Part shown: positions 43,514 to 52,023 of the stretch, one piece after another | Position numbering within the stretch: the first letter of the stretch is position 1 | Layout of the letters: every line of letters begins with the position of its first letter | The notes under the pieces: generated by a model | The model's database searches: none | Seen by the model: the letters and a program-made list of their open reading frames with translations, nothing else | Told to the model about the DNA's origin: nothing | Translations under genes and position numbers: made by a program | From: Roseobacter ponti | GTDB taxonomy: Bacteria > Pseudomonadota > Alphaproteobacteria > Rhodobacterales > Rhodobacteraceae | Reading direction: 5' to 3' | DNA length: 64,000 bases | Assembly (NCBI RefSeq): GCF_012932215.1 | Contig: NZ_CP048788.1 | Location: 868,001 to 932,000, forward strand

Positions 43514-44419
43514 ATGGTTACCCGTTCGCCCGCCCGTCCGCTTGCCGGCATCTTCTGGATGCTGGTGACGGGGATGTGCTTCATCGCTGTGACAGCGCTG
43601 GTGAAATACATGGGGCCGCGGGTGCCGCCGGTCGAGATGGCCTTCCTGCGCTACCTGCTGGGTCTGGTATTCCTCCTGCCGGCCATCGGTGCGCTGCGCG
43701 CGGCACATCTGACGCCGCGCCAGTGGCGTCTCTTCGGTGTCCGGGGTCTTTTGCACGGCGGCGCTGTTATGCTGTGGTTTTACGCGATGGTGCGCATCCC
43801 CATCGCGGATGTGACGGCGATGAACTATCTCTCGCCGGTCTATGTGACCATCGGTGCGGCGCTCTTTCTCGGCGAAAAGCTCGCTTTCCGCCGGATCGCC
43901 GCTGTTGTCGTGGCACTGCTGGGGGCATTTATCATCCTGCGCCCCGGGTTCCGGGAGGTCAGCAGCGGGCATCTGGCGATGCTGATCGCGGCGGTGGCCT
44001 TTGGTGGCTCATACCTGACGGCCAAGATCATGGCCGATGAGGTGAAACCCTCTGTCGTTGTGGCGATGCTGTCAATTTTCGTGACCATCGTGCTGGCGCC
44101 TTTTGCCATTGCGCAGTGGGTTACGCCGACGCTCTCTGATCTGCTGCTGCTGTTCTGTGTCGCCTGTTTTGCCACCGCGGGGCACTACACGATGACGCTG
44201 GCCTTTGCTGCTGCACCTCTGACGGTGACCCAGCCGGTGACGTTCACACAGCTCGTCTGGGCGGTTCTGCTGGGGTATCTGGTGTTTGACGAGGCGGTCG
44301 ATGTGTGGGTCATTGCAGGGGGCATCACGATCCTTGCGTCGGTGGTCTTCATCACCTGGCGCGAGGCCGTGGTCAGGCGTCAGAATACAACCCCGGCGGT
44401 CAACGCGACCAAGGTCTGA
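43514..44419 (+). CDS. DMT-superfamily (EamA) transporter
   Basis: This 301-residue ten-helix membrane protein has two EamA repeats. The first includes VKYMGPRVPPVEMAFLRYLLG and AMVRIPIADVTAMNYLSPVYV, and the second includes AAAPLTVTQPVTFTQLVWAVLLG. It is not close to the EamA protein at 34651. The stop lies 6 bases before the BetI-like operator, so it is not part of the bet transcript. Its substrate is unknown. Confidence 0.9.
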   Translation: MVTRSPARPLAGIFWMLVTGMCFIAVTALVKYMGPRVPPVEMAFLRYLLGLVFLLPAIGALRAAHLTPRQWRLFGVRGLLHGGAVMLWFYAMVRIPIADVTAMNYLSPVYVTIGAALFLGEKLAFRRIAAVVVALLGAFIILRPGFREVSSGHLAMLIAAVAFGGSYLTAKIMADEVKPSVVVAMLSIFVTIVLAPFAIAQWVTPTLSDLLLLFCVACFATAGHYTMTLAFAAAPLTVTQPVTFTQLVWAVLLGYLVFDEAVDVWVIAGGITILASVVFITWREAVVRRQNTTPAVNATKV

Positions 44420-44425
44420 TTTTTT

Positions 44426-44445
44426 TTGATTGACCAGTCAATTAA
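44426..44445. promoter_or_regulatory. BetI-type operator
   Basis: TTGATTGACCAGTCAATTAA contains a perfect ATTGAC-CA-GTCAAT inverted repeat with flanking AT symmetry. It sits 43 bases upstream of the betI start and resembles the dyads bound by BetI in bet promoters. Confidence 0.7.
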
Positions 44446-44488
44446 AAACCGGCAAGGCAGATGTGTCTTGCTGCGAGGAACCTTTACC

Positions 44489-45064
44489 ATGCCAAAACTC
44501 GGAATGGAGCCGATCCGGCGCACCGCTCTTGTCGATGCCACCATCGCCGAGATCGGCGTACGCGGCTCGCTTGATGTGACGGTCGGTCAGATTGCCAGAC
44601 GCGCCGGCATGTCGACGGCACTTGCGCATCACTATTTCGGCGGCAAGGACCAGATTTTTCTAGCAGCTATGCGGCAGATCCTGCGCGATTTCGGTGCTGA
44701 GGTCCGGCAGTCCCTGGAGAAGGCCACCACCCCGTATGACAGAGCCATGGCCGTGATCGATGCAAGCTTTGCACCTGCGTGTTTTGCCCCCGCGACCGTC
44801 AGCGCCTGGATGACGCTTTATGCCCAGGCCCGGACGCATCCCGAAACGCTCAGACTGCTGCGGATTTACCAGCACCGGCTGCGCTCCAACCTTATCCACG
44901 CGCTGCGCCCCTTAAGCAAAAGCCCGGAGAGCCACGCGGAGATCCTCGCGGCCCTGATCGATGGTCTTTACCTGCGGGCGGCACTGGCCCGGTCACAAAG
45001 CGCCGGTGCGGCCCGGTCTGCCGTGCGCGCGGCATTCAGAACCCTCATGGAGGCAGGTCAGTGA
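44489..45064 (+). CDS. betI: TetR-family repressor BetI
   Basis: This 191-residue repressor begins MPKLGMEPIRRTALVDATI and has a TetR HTH (about 25-60: DVTVGQIARRAGMSTALAHHYFGGKDQI), the sequence typical of BetI. The C-terminal domain should sense choline. It should act at the dyad 43 bases upstream and shut off its own operon. The start at 44489 gives the canonical N-terminus. It is coupled to betC by a 4-base overlap. Confidence 0.95.
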   Translation: MPKLGMEPIRRTALVDATIAEIGVRGSLDVTVGQIARRAGMSTALAHHYFGGKDQIFLAAMRQILRDFGAEVRQSLEKATTPYDRAMAVIDASFAPACFAPATVSAWMTLYAQARTHPETLRLLRIYQHRLRSNLIHALRPLSKSPESHAEILAALIDGLYLRAALARSQSAGAARSAVRAAFRTLMEAGQ

Positions 45065-46569
45065 GCAAGCCGAATATTCTTATCCTGATGGTCGACCAGC
45101 TCAACGGCACGCTTTTTCCCGACGGCCCTGCAGACTGGCTGCACGCGCCGAACCTTAAAGCCCTGGCGGCGCGGTCCACGCGGTTTCGCAATGCCTATAC
45201 CGCGAGCCCGCTCTGTGCGCCGGGGCGGGCGGCCTTCATGTCGGGCCAACTGCCCTCGGCCACCGGCGTTTACGACAATGCTGCGGAGTTTGCCTCCTCG
45301 ATCCCGACGTATGCCCATCATCTGCGGCGTGCAGGCTATCAGACCTGTCTTTCCGGCAAAATGCACTTTGTGGGCCCGGATCAGCTGCATGGGTTTGAAG
45401 AACGCCTGACGACAGATATCTACCCGGCTGATTTCGGCTGGACGCCGGACTACCGAAAGCCGGGCGAGCGGATCGACTGGTGGTATCACAACATGGGCTC
45501 GGTGACGGGCGCCGGGGTCGCCGAGATCTCAAACCAGATGGAATACGATGACGAGGTTGCCTTTAACGCTGTCCGCAAGCTCTATGATCTGTCACGCGGC
45601 GGTGATCCGCGACCCTGGTGCCTGACAGCGAGCTTCACACATCCGCATGATCCTTACGTGGCGCGGAAGAAATACTGGGACCTCTACGCAGACTGTGCGC
45701 ACCTGCTGCCCGAGGTGCCGGCGATCCCCTATGAAGATCAGGATCCGCATTCAAAACGCATCTTCGACGCCAATGACTGGCGCAGTTTCGACATCACCGA
45801 AGAAAACATCCGCCGCTCGCGGCAGGCCTATTTCGCCAACATCAGCTATCTCGACGACAAGATCGGGGAGATACTGCAAACGCTTGAGGACACGCGCCAG
45901 GAGGCGGTGGTCCTCTTTGTCTCGGATCATGGCGATATGCTGGGCGAGCGGGGGCTTTGGTTCAAGATGTCGTTTCTTGAGGGCTCTTCCCGGGTGCCGC
46001 TGATGATCTCGGCGCCCGGGATGATGCCCGGATTGCAGACCACGCCGGTCTCTAACATCGATGTCTGCCCGACGCTGTGCGATCTCGCGGGCGTGTCGAT
46101 GGATGAGGTCGCGGAATGGACCACTGGTGTCTCGCTGGTGCCGATGGGGCAGGGCAAGGAGCGCACTGAACCGGTGGCAATGGAATATGCCGCCGAGGCC
46201 TCCTATGCGCCAATGGTGTCGCTGCGCTATGGCAGATGGAAATACAACCGCTGTGCGCTCGATCCTGATCAGCTCTTTGATCTCGACGCTGATCCGCATG
46301 AGCTGAGCAACCTTGCCGGGGTGGCGGAACATCAGGGTACGCTGACAAGCCTGCGCAGCAAAGCTGAGGCGCGCTGGGATCTTCATGCCTATGACGCCGA
46401 TGTGCGCAAGAGCCAGGCCCGCCGGTGGGTCGTGTATGAGGCCCTGCGCGAGGGCGGATACTACCCCTGGGATTATCAGCCGCTCCGGGCAGCCTCTGAA
46501 CAGTACATGCGTAACCACATGGATCTGAACGTGCTGGAAGAGAACAAACGCTTCCCGCGTGGCGAATGA
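45061..46569 (+). CDS. betC: Choline-sulfatase
   Basis: This 502-residue sulfatase hydrolyses choline-O-sulfate, an osmolyte common in marine algae and fungi, to choline. The GTG start overlaps the betI stop. The CAPGR motif (52-56), with Cys52 expected to become formylglycine, and LMVDQLN (metal Asp12, Gln13) place it firmly in the family. SDHGDMLGERGLWFKMSF carries the other metal ligands. The closing NHMDLNVLEENKRFPR is a BetC-like tail. The C-terminal part and length fit cytoplasmic BetC of Sinorhizobium type. Confidence 0.95.
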   Translation: MSKPNILILMVDQLNGTLFPDGPADWLHAPNLKALAARSTRFRNAYTASPLCAPGRAAFMSGQLPSATGVYDNAAEFASSIPTYAHHLRRAGYQTCLSGKMHFVGPDQLHGFEERLTTDIYPADFGWTPDYRKPGERIDWWYHNMGSVTGAGVAEISNQMEYDDEVAFNAVRKLYDLSRGGDPRPWCLTASFTHPHDPYVARKKYWDLYADCAHLLPEVPAIPYEDQDPHSKRIFDANDWRSFDITEENIRRSRQAYFANISYLDDKIGEILQTLEDTRQEAVVLFVSDHGDMLGERGLWFKMSFLEGSSRVPLMISAPGMMPGLQTTPVSNIDVCPTLCDLAGVSMDEVAEWTTGVSLVPMGQGKERTEPVAMEYAAEASYAPMVSLRYGRWKYNRCALDPDQLFDLDADPHELSNLAGVAEHQGTLTSLRSKAEARWDLHAYDADVRKSQARRWVVYEALREGGYYPWDYQPLRAASEQYMRNHMDLNVLEENKRFPRGE

Positions 46570-46577
46570 ACGACATG

Positions 46578-46600
46578 CCGGTCGGAACCTTACCGACCGG
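46578..46600. repeat. Perfect 8-bp hairpin in the betC-betA gap
   Basis: CCGGTCGG, 7 bases, then CCGACCGG, lying where betB would be expected. No poly-T follows, so it is probably not a terminator. It could be an mRNA processing or stability element, or the scar left by loss of betB. Confidence 0.55.
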
Positions 46601-46708
46601 GGCTGAAATACGCGTGAGCGCTCTGTGCCGCACCCGTGATCCTGCGGCGCGCTGGCGCGCACACTGATTATCTGCGCCTGCGGCGCCGCAACCTGAGACG
46701 ACTGAAAT

Positions 46709-48370
46709 ATGATGCAAGCGGATTTTGTGATTGTTGGCGCGGGAAGTGCCGGATGCGCGATGGCCAGCAGGCTCTCCGAAGCCGGGGCGTCAGTTATTGT
46801 AATCGAGTTCGGCGGCACGGATGCGGGGCCCTTCATCCAGATGCCGGCGGCCCTGTCCTATCCGATGAACATGAAGCGCTATGACTGGGGATACTGGTCG
46901 GATCCGGAGCCGCACCTGGGCGGGCGCCGTCTGGCGTGCCCGCGCGGCAAGGTCGTGGGTGGGTCTTCGAGCATTAACGGTATGGTCTATGTGCGCGGCC
47001 ATGCGATGGACTTCGATCACTGGGCGGAGGCGGGTGCGGATGGCTGGTCGTTTGCGGATGTTCTGCCCTATTTCAAGCGCATGGAGACATGGCATGATGG
47101 CGGGCACGGAGGTGATCCGGCGTGGCGCGGCACGGACGGGCCGCTGCATATCAGCAGGGGACCGCGGAAAAACCCGCTCTATGAAGCATTCGTGCGCGCA
47201 GGCGAGCAGGCGGGCTATGAGGTCACGGATGACTACAACGGACATAAACAGGAGGGCTTTGGCCCCTTCGAGCAGACGGTCTGGAAGGGTCGGCGCTGGT
47301 CAGCGGCCAATGCCTATCTGCATCCTGCCCTGAAACGTGAAAACTGCACGCTGGTGCGGGGCCTCGCGGAGCGCATTGTGATCGAAGACGGACGCGCCAC
47401 CGGCGTCGTGATCAACCGGGGTGGCCGGCGTCAGACGATCCGTGCAACGCGCGAGGTCGTGATTGCGGCCTCGGCGATCAACTCACCCAAGCTTCTGATG
47501 CTGTCGGGGATCGGACCGGCAAAACACCTGGCGGAGCACGGTATTGATGTGCTGGCAGACCGGCCCGGGGTCGGGCAGAACCTGCAGGACCATCTGGAGA
47601 TGTATATCCAGATGGCCGCGAGCCAGCCGATCACGCTTTACCGGCACTGGAACCTCGCCTCCAAAGCCTTCATCGGGGCGCAGTGGCTCTTTACCAAAAC
47701 CGGTATGGGCGCCTCGAACCAGTTTGAGAGCTGTGGTTTTATCCGCTCCCGGGCCGGTGTACCTTATCCTGATATCCAGTACCACTTTCTGCCGCTCGCG
47801 GTACGCTACGACGGCAAAGCCGCCGCGGAGGGGCACGGGTTTCAGGCCCATACCGGGCCAATGCGGTCGCCGTCACGCGGAGAGGTTACACTGCGTTCGG
47901 CGGATGCGGCCGAAGCGCCCCGGATCCTGTTCAATTACATGTCGCAGGAGCAGGACTGGATTGATTTCCGCCGCTGCATCCGCCTGACGCGCGAGCTTTT
48001 TGAGCAGGAAGCGATGAAGTCTTTTGTCAAACACGAAATCCAGCCCGGCAACGCGCTGCAGACCGATGACGAACTGGACGACGCGATCCGTGAACATGCT
48101 GAGAGCGCCTATCATCCCTGTGGGACCTGCCGGATGGGGCGCGCGGACGATCCCGGCGCCGTTGTCGATCCGCAGGGCCGGGTCATCGGTGTGGATGGTC
48201 TGCGCGTTGCCGACAGCAGCATCTTTCCGCGCATTACCAACGGCAATCTCAACGGCCCGTCGATTATGGTTGGTGAAAAGGTTTCGGATCATCTGCTGGG
48301 CCGGGATCCGCTGGCCCGGGCGAATGACACGCCCTGGATCCATCCTGCGTGGGAAACATCACAACGTTAA
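46709..48370 (+). CDS. betA: Choline dehydrogenase
   Basis: This 553-residue GMC-family flavoprotein opens with an FAD Rossmann motif ([16 protein letters not shown], about 6-21) and continues with GMC signatures [21 protein letters not shown] (about 82-102). The C-terminal [11 protein letters not shown] segment has the active-site His. BetA oxidises choline to betaine aldehyde and on to glycine betaine, so the operon can work even without a neighbouring betB. The length is typical. Membrane association is known for the family. Confidence 0.94.
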   Translation: MMQADFVIVGAGSAGCAMASRLSEAGASVIVIEFGGTDAGPFIQMPAALSYPMNMKRYDWGYWSDPEPHLGGRRLACPRGKVVGGSSSINGMVYVRGHAMDFDHWAEAGADGWSFADVLPYFKRMETWHDGGHGGDPAWRGTDGPLHISRGPRKNPLYEAFVRAGEQAGYEVTDDYNGHKQEGFGPFEQTVWKGRRWSAANAYLHPALKRENCTLVRGLAERIVIEDGRATGVVINRGGRRQTIRATREVVIAASAINSPKLLMLSGIGPAKHLAEHGIDVLADRPGVGQNLQDHLEMYIQMAASQPITLYRHWNLASKAFIGAQWLFTKTGMGASNQFESCGFIRSRAGVPYPDIQYHFLPLAVRYDGKAAAEGHGFQAHTGPMRSPSRGEVTLRSADAAEAPRILFNYMSQEQDWIDFRRCIRLTRELFEQEAMKSFVKHEIQPGNALQTDDELDDAIREHAESAYHPCGTCRMGRADDPGAVVDPQGRVIGVDGLRVADSSIFPRITNGNLNGPSIMVGEKVSDHLLGRDPLARANDTPWIHPAWETSQR

Positions 48371-48394
48371 CTTTTTGTTAACTAAAGTTAACAA
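48366..48394. repeat. Three GTTAAC elements at helical spacing
   Basis: GTTAAC occurs at 48366, 48377 and 48387, starting in the betA stop codon, with 11- and 10-base steps. The last two form a perfect TTGTTAAC-TAAA-GTTAACAA dyad (48375-48394). It lies 32 bases upstream of the nuclease start and may be an operator for it. Confidence 0.55.
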
Positions 48395-48426
48395 ACAACC
48401 TTGCGGCAGGCCGGGACGGGGCTCAT

Positions 48427-49101
48427 ATGCAGTCAATGCGTATGTTCTTCGCCATTGTTTTTGCAGCACTTATCGTCCCTGTGACCGCGTATGCGGAACT
48501 CTCCGGCACCATCCGTGTGATTGACGGGGATACCTTTGACGTGGCCGGGACCCGGATCAGGCTGTTCGGAATTGATGCGCCGGAATCCGATCAGACATGC
48601 ATCTCCGATGACGGCAGGCTCTGGGACTGCGGTGCCTGGGTGAATACACAGGTTGCAGCGAAATTCGAAGGCCGTAAGGTGGTATGCGAGCCTGTCGACA
48701 CCGACCGCTACGGGCGTACTGTCGCACGGTGCTATGTCAACCGGCGTGACGTGGCCGGCGACATTGTTGAGGCCGGTCTTGCCTTTGCCTATCGCCGGTA
48801 TTCGGCAGATTATGCGCCGGATGAGCGCCGGGCGGCCCGCCGCAACACCGGCCTGCATGCAAGCCGCGTGCAGAGCCCTGAGCAGTTTCGCAAGGCGCGC
48901 ACCACTGCGGCACCTGTCAGTGCGGCTCCGCAGGGCGGCTGCCGGATCAAGGGCAACATTTCAGGCACTGGCGTGCGCATCTATCACGCACCAGGACAGC
49001 GTGATTATGACCGCACACGGATCCGCGCCGATAAGGGGGAGCGGTGGTTCTGCAGCGGTGCTGAGGCACGCGCCGCCGGCTGGCGGGCCGCGAAACGCTA
49101 A
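48427..49101 (+). CDS. Secreted thermonuclease (SNase) with C-terminal YHVPGxxxY-type domain
   Basis: This 224-residue protein has a signal peptide (about 1-24). The SNase domain follows (about 25-150: RVIDGDTFDVAGTRIRLFGIDAPES, DTDRYGRTVARCY), containing the catalytic Arg/Glu region. The C-terminal segment GVRIYHAPGQRDYDRTRIRADKGERWFC-AEARAAGWR is the short domain often attached to nucleases. It is exported, probably to degrade DNA outside the cell. Its stop overlaps the stop of pccR by 4 bases on the other strand. Upstream dyads suggest its own regulation. Confidence 0.9.
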   Translation: MQSMRMFFAIVFAALIVPVTAYAELSGTIRVIDGDTFDVAGTRIRLFGIDAPESDQTCISDDGRLWDCGAWVNTQVAAKFEGRKVVCEPVDTDRYGRTVARCYVNRRDVAGDIVEAGLAFAYRRYSADYAPDERRAARRNTGLHASRVQSPEQFRKARTTAAPVSAAPQGGCRIKGNISGTGVRIYHAPGQRDYDRTRIRADKGERWFCSGAEARAAGWRAAKR

Positions 49102-50498
49102 GTCACCTGATAGGGCAGCACGCCGCGCAGGTTCGGATTGACGGTCAGGCGGCGTTCAAGCGGTGGCACTGCGCGCTGGTGGCACGCGGTCCGTTCGCAG
49201 ATCCGGCAGGAGATCCCGATCGGTTCAAATGCAGCCTCGCGGTCCAGATCCATCCCGTCGGCATAGACCAGATCACGCGCGTGGCGCACCTCACAGCCAA
49301 GCGCTATCGCGTACCGCCTCAGCGGCGCACCGAAGCGTCCTGCAGGCTTGGTCACGTCGCGCGCGAGGCTGATATAGCGCACCCCGTCCGGTGTTTCGGC
49401 CAGTTGTCGCAAAAACCGGCCGGGCAGTTCAAAGGCGCGGTGCACGTTCCAGAGCGGGCAGGCCCCGCCGAAACGCGCGAACTGAAGGCGGGTGGCGGAA
49501 TGGCGTTTGGTGATGGTGCCTGCCTGATCCACGCGCACAAAGAAAAACGGAATGCCCTTTGCACCGGGGCGTTGCAGCGTCGACAGGCGGTGAGCGACCT
49601 GTTCGACGGAGGCGCCGAAATGACCGGCCAGCACTTCAAGATCATGACGGCATTCGCGCGCCACCTGCTGAAACGGACCGTAGGGCATGAGGGCCGCACC
49701 GGCGAAATAGTTGGCGAGGCCGATTTTTGCGATGGCACGTGCCTCGGCGCTGTGAAACCGCGCGAGATCCAGCGTGGCCTCGAGCAGCGGGTCCTGTTTG
49801 ATAAGGGCCACCTGCAGCAGCAGCTGGAAGGTCTGCGTTTCATGCGGCGCACGGCGGGAGAGGATCAGCCTGCCCGTTTCGCTGTGATAATGTCTGATCT
49901 GATCGGTGTCCGTGAATTCCACGGTGACACCGCTGTTGCCAAGCGTTGCCGTGGCGGCGACCCGGATATTGCGGGCGTTGCCTTCTCTGGTTGCGAAATT
50001 CTCAGCGGCACGGTCCACGGCGTCAATATAATTGTCGCAGTAGTGAAAGAAGTCACGCACCTCTTCCCAGGGACTGGGGGTTGCTCGGGCATCCTCGCGG
50101 CCCAGTGCTTCGTCGAGTGAGGCAAGCCGTTCCTGCATCTGCCGATAGCTGCGGTGCAGTTCCAGAAAGGCATGGGCAAAGGCGGGGGCGTTGGAGGCCG
50201 CCAGTCGAAGGTCAGCTACCGGCGGCAGGCTTTCGGCAAAGAGCGGATCGGCGAGGGCCTCGCGCATATCGCTGACCAGCCTTTCGCTGTCGCCGGCACT
50301 GAGTTCGGTCACGTCAAGGCCGAACTCCTGCGCGAGCGCAAGCACGACCGTAGTTGAGACCGGCCGGTTGTTATTTTCCATCTGGTTCAGGTAGGGCAGA
50401 GACACTCCGAGCTTGGCGGCAAAATCCTTTTGCGTGCTGCCGAGACGGGTGCGTACTTCGCGCAGTTTTGCGCCTGCATAAAGTTTCTGAGTGGCCAT
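49098..50498 (-). CDS. pccR: Short-chain fatty acyl-CoA regulator (ScfR/PccR family)
   Basis: This 466-residue regulator has an N-terminal XRE-type HTH (about 8-65: AKLREVRTRLGSTQKDFAAKLGVSLPYLNQMENNNRPVS), a helical middle and a C-terminal DUF2083-like domain. The domain's conserved cysteines (ISCRICERTACHQR) are typical of the ScfR family. The family is defined by PccR of Rhodobacter sphaeroides and RamB of actinobacteria, which sense short-chain acyl-CoAs. ATG at 50498 chosen; upstream codons lie inside the promoter motif. PccR in the relative activates pccB; here TTTGCAAA motifs lie at its own promoter and at the pccB promoter. Confidence 0.92.
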   Translation of the reverse strand: MATQKLYAGAKLREVRTRLGSTQKDFAAKLGVSLPYLNQMENNNRPVSTTVVLALAQEFGLDVTELSAGDSERLVSDMREALADPLFAESLPPVADLRLAASNAPAFAHAFLELHRSYRQMQERLASLDEALGREDARATPSPWEEVRDFFHYCDNYIDAVDRAAENFATREGNARNIRVAATATLGNSGVTVEFTDTDQIRHYHSETGRLILSRRAPHETQTFQLLLQVALIKQDPLLEATLDLARFHSAEARAIAKIGLANYFAGAALMPYGPFQQVARECRHDLEVLAGHFGASVEQVAHRLSTLQRPGAKGIPFFFVRVDQAGTITKRHSATRLQFARFGGACPLWNVHRAFELPGRFLRQLAETPDGVRYISLARDVTKPAGRFGAPLRRYAIALGCEVRHARDLVYADGMDLDREAAFEPIGISCRICERTACHQRAVPPLERRLTVNPNLRGVLPYQVT

Positions 50499-50521
50499 GT
50501 GACGCGACCCTCCGGCGCGGA

Positions 50522-50561
50522 TTTGCAAATTTGCAGATTCGCTGACCGTAGCTTTGCAAAT
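50522..50561. promoter_or_regulatory. TTTGCAAA array at the pccR promoter
   Basis: TTTGCAAA lies at 50522-50529 and 50553-50560, with a partial copy TTTGCAGA directly abutting the first (50530-50537). The two full copies are 31 bases apart. It is upstream of pccR, so autoregulation is likely; TTTGCAAA-based motifs are the reported targets of the R. sphaeroides homologue. Confidence 0.75.
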
Positions 50562-50609
50562 CCACCCGGGCAAGGTGCAGCAAGACGGTTAATGAAACGC
50601 TAAGTCCGC

Positions 50610-51839
50610 TCAGGCAGCGGGCGTGCGAAGCCCGATCCTGCGTTCGCGCCAGTAGACGGCAAGGATCGACACGATAGCGGCCATCGCTGTGATCAGCATG
50701 ATGTAGAGCAGTGGGAAGGCGCCCGTCTCAGGGGTCAGCAGTGCGCCGGCGAGCGCGCTGAGCGCGGCGCCACCGCCGATCATGATCGCGCCGCCAAGAC
50801 CGGAGGCTGTGCCTGCAAGCTGCGGACGCACAGACAGCATTCCGGCCGTTGCATTAGGGATCACAAGGCCGTTGCCCATGCCCACAAAGGTCATAAACCC
50901 GAAGAAACTGAGCGCGGAGCCATGGCCTGCCAGAAAGACACTCAGTGACAGGACGGCGCCGGATGCGTTGATCAGACAGCCGGTCAGGATCAGCCGGTTA
51001 ATGCCGATGCGCTGCGCGAAAAGACCGGTGCACATATTTCCGAAGAAGTAGCCGATCGCGGGTGCGCCAAAAAATATTCCCACCCAGAAAGGCGACAGGC
51101 CAAAGACCACAGAGCCGACGAAGGGTCCGCCGCCCAGATAGGCAAAAAACGATCCGGAACAAAAGGCCGCTGCCAGCGAATACCCCCAGAAGCGCGGCGA
51201 GGTGAGCAGTTCGGGATACTCAGCAAACTGCTCGGTCAGGGTGCGGTCGGAGGGGCGGGCTGTTTCACCCTGGTCCGCCCAGGCCAGCCAGAGTGTCAGC
51301 CCGCCGAGAAAGAACAGTGCCCAGAAGTTTGCTTTCCATCCGAAGAGCTCGTCGAGAACGCCGCCGAACATCGGGCTGACCATGGGCACCACCGCCATGC
51401 CCATCGTGACATAGCCGATCATGGACGCCGCCTGGTCCTGATCAAACATGTCGCGCACCGCCGCGCGGCTCAGCACCATGGCGGATGCGACCACGGCCTG
51501 ACACATGCGAAAGAACAAAAAGACCTCGACATTGGGCGCGATGATGCAGCCAAGCGTAGCCAGCATAAAGAGTGCGAGGCTGGCAAGAATTACCGGCCGC
51601 CGTCCGTATTTGTCGGAGACCGGGCCGATAAAGACCTGCAGCACACCGCTGATTCCCAGATAAAGCGCCACGGAAAGCTGCATCACGCCGTAATCTGTGC
51701 CGAAGTGCTCGGTCATGCGCGGCAGGCTGGGCAGGAACATGTTCATCACAATCGCCGACATGCCCGCGAGCAGGATCAGTGTCGCGATGTGAGGTGGTGT
51801 GGACCGATCCAGAAAACGGATCACAGGCGGATTTTGCAT
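50610..51839 (-). CDS. MFS multidrug/efflux transporter (Bcr/CflA family)
   Basis: This 409-residue protein has twelve transmembrane helices and the Bcr/CflA signature FLPSLPRMTEHFG in the first loop and SDKYGRRPVIL (MFS motif A) between helices 2 and 3. The ATG at 51839 gives a normal N-terminus (MQNPPVIRFLD), although a start 12 codons upstream is possible. It is divergent from pccB and upstream of pccR, with the PccR motif array in its promoter gap. This suggests co-control with propionate use, perhaps exporting a toxic acyl intermediate. Confidence 0.9.
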   Translation of the reverse strand: MQNPPVIRFLDRSTPPHIATLILLAGMSAIVMNMFLPSLPRMTEHFGTDYGVMQLSVALYLGISGVLQVFIGPVSDKYGRRPVILASLALFMLATLGCIIAPNVEVFLFFRMCQAVVASAMVLSRAAVRDMFDQDQAASMIGYVTMGMAVVPMVSPMFGGVLDELFGWKANFWALFFLGGLTLWLAWADQGETARPSDRTLTEQFAEYPELLTSPRFWGYSLAAAFCSGSFFAYLGGGPFVGSVVFGLSPFWVGIFFGAPAIGYFFGNMCTGLFAQRIGINRLILTGCLINASGAVLSLSVFLAGHGSALSFFGFMTFVGMGNGLVIPNATAGMLSVRPQLAGTASGLGGAIMIGGGAALSALAGALLTPETGAFPLLYIMLITAMAAIVSILAVYWRERRIGLRTPAA

Positions 51840-51903
51840 GCAGCAGATGTAGAACCGCCTCTGCGCAGAGTCCATGCACAGCCTGCCCGTCCGAAATGCA
51901 CAG

Positions 51904-51959
51904 TTTGCTTATTTGCAGTTTGCAGTAACGTGACTGAAAAGGCTTTGCAAATTTGCGAG
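51904..51959. promoter_or_regulatory. TTTGC array in the MFS/pccB divergent promoter, PccR target
   Basis: TTTGCAAA occurs at 51944-51951, directly followed by TTTGCGAG (51952-51959), the same 13-base core TTTGCAAATTTGC as at the pccR promoter. Upstream, TTTGCTTA, TTTGCAGT and TTTGCAGT follow at 51904, 51912 and 51919. The array is 64 bases before pccB and 64 bases before the MFS start, so both directions could be controlled. Confidence 0.8.
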
Positions 51960-52023
51960 ATTGCACTTCGTATGGTCCACGCAATCCTGTAGTGTCCGCA
52001 ACATCAGTCAAACGGGGTCCGGT

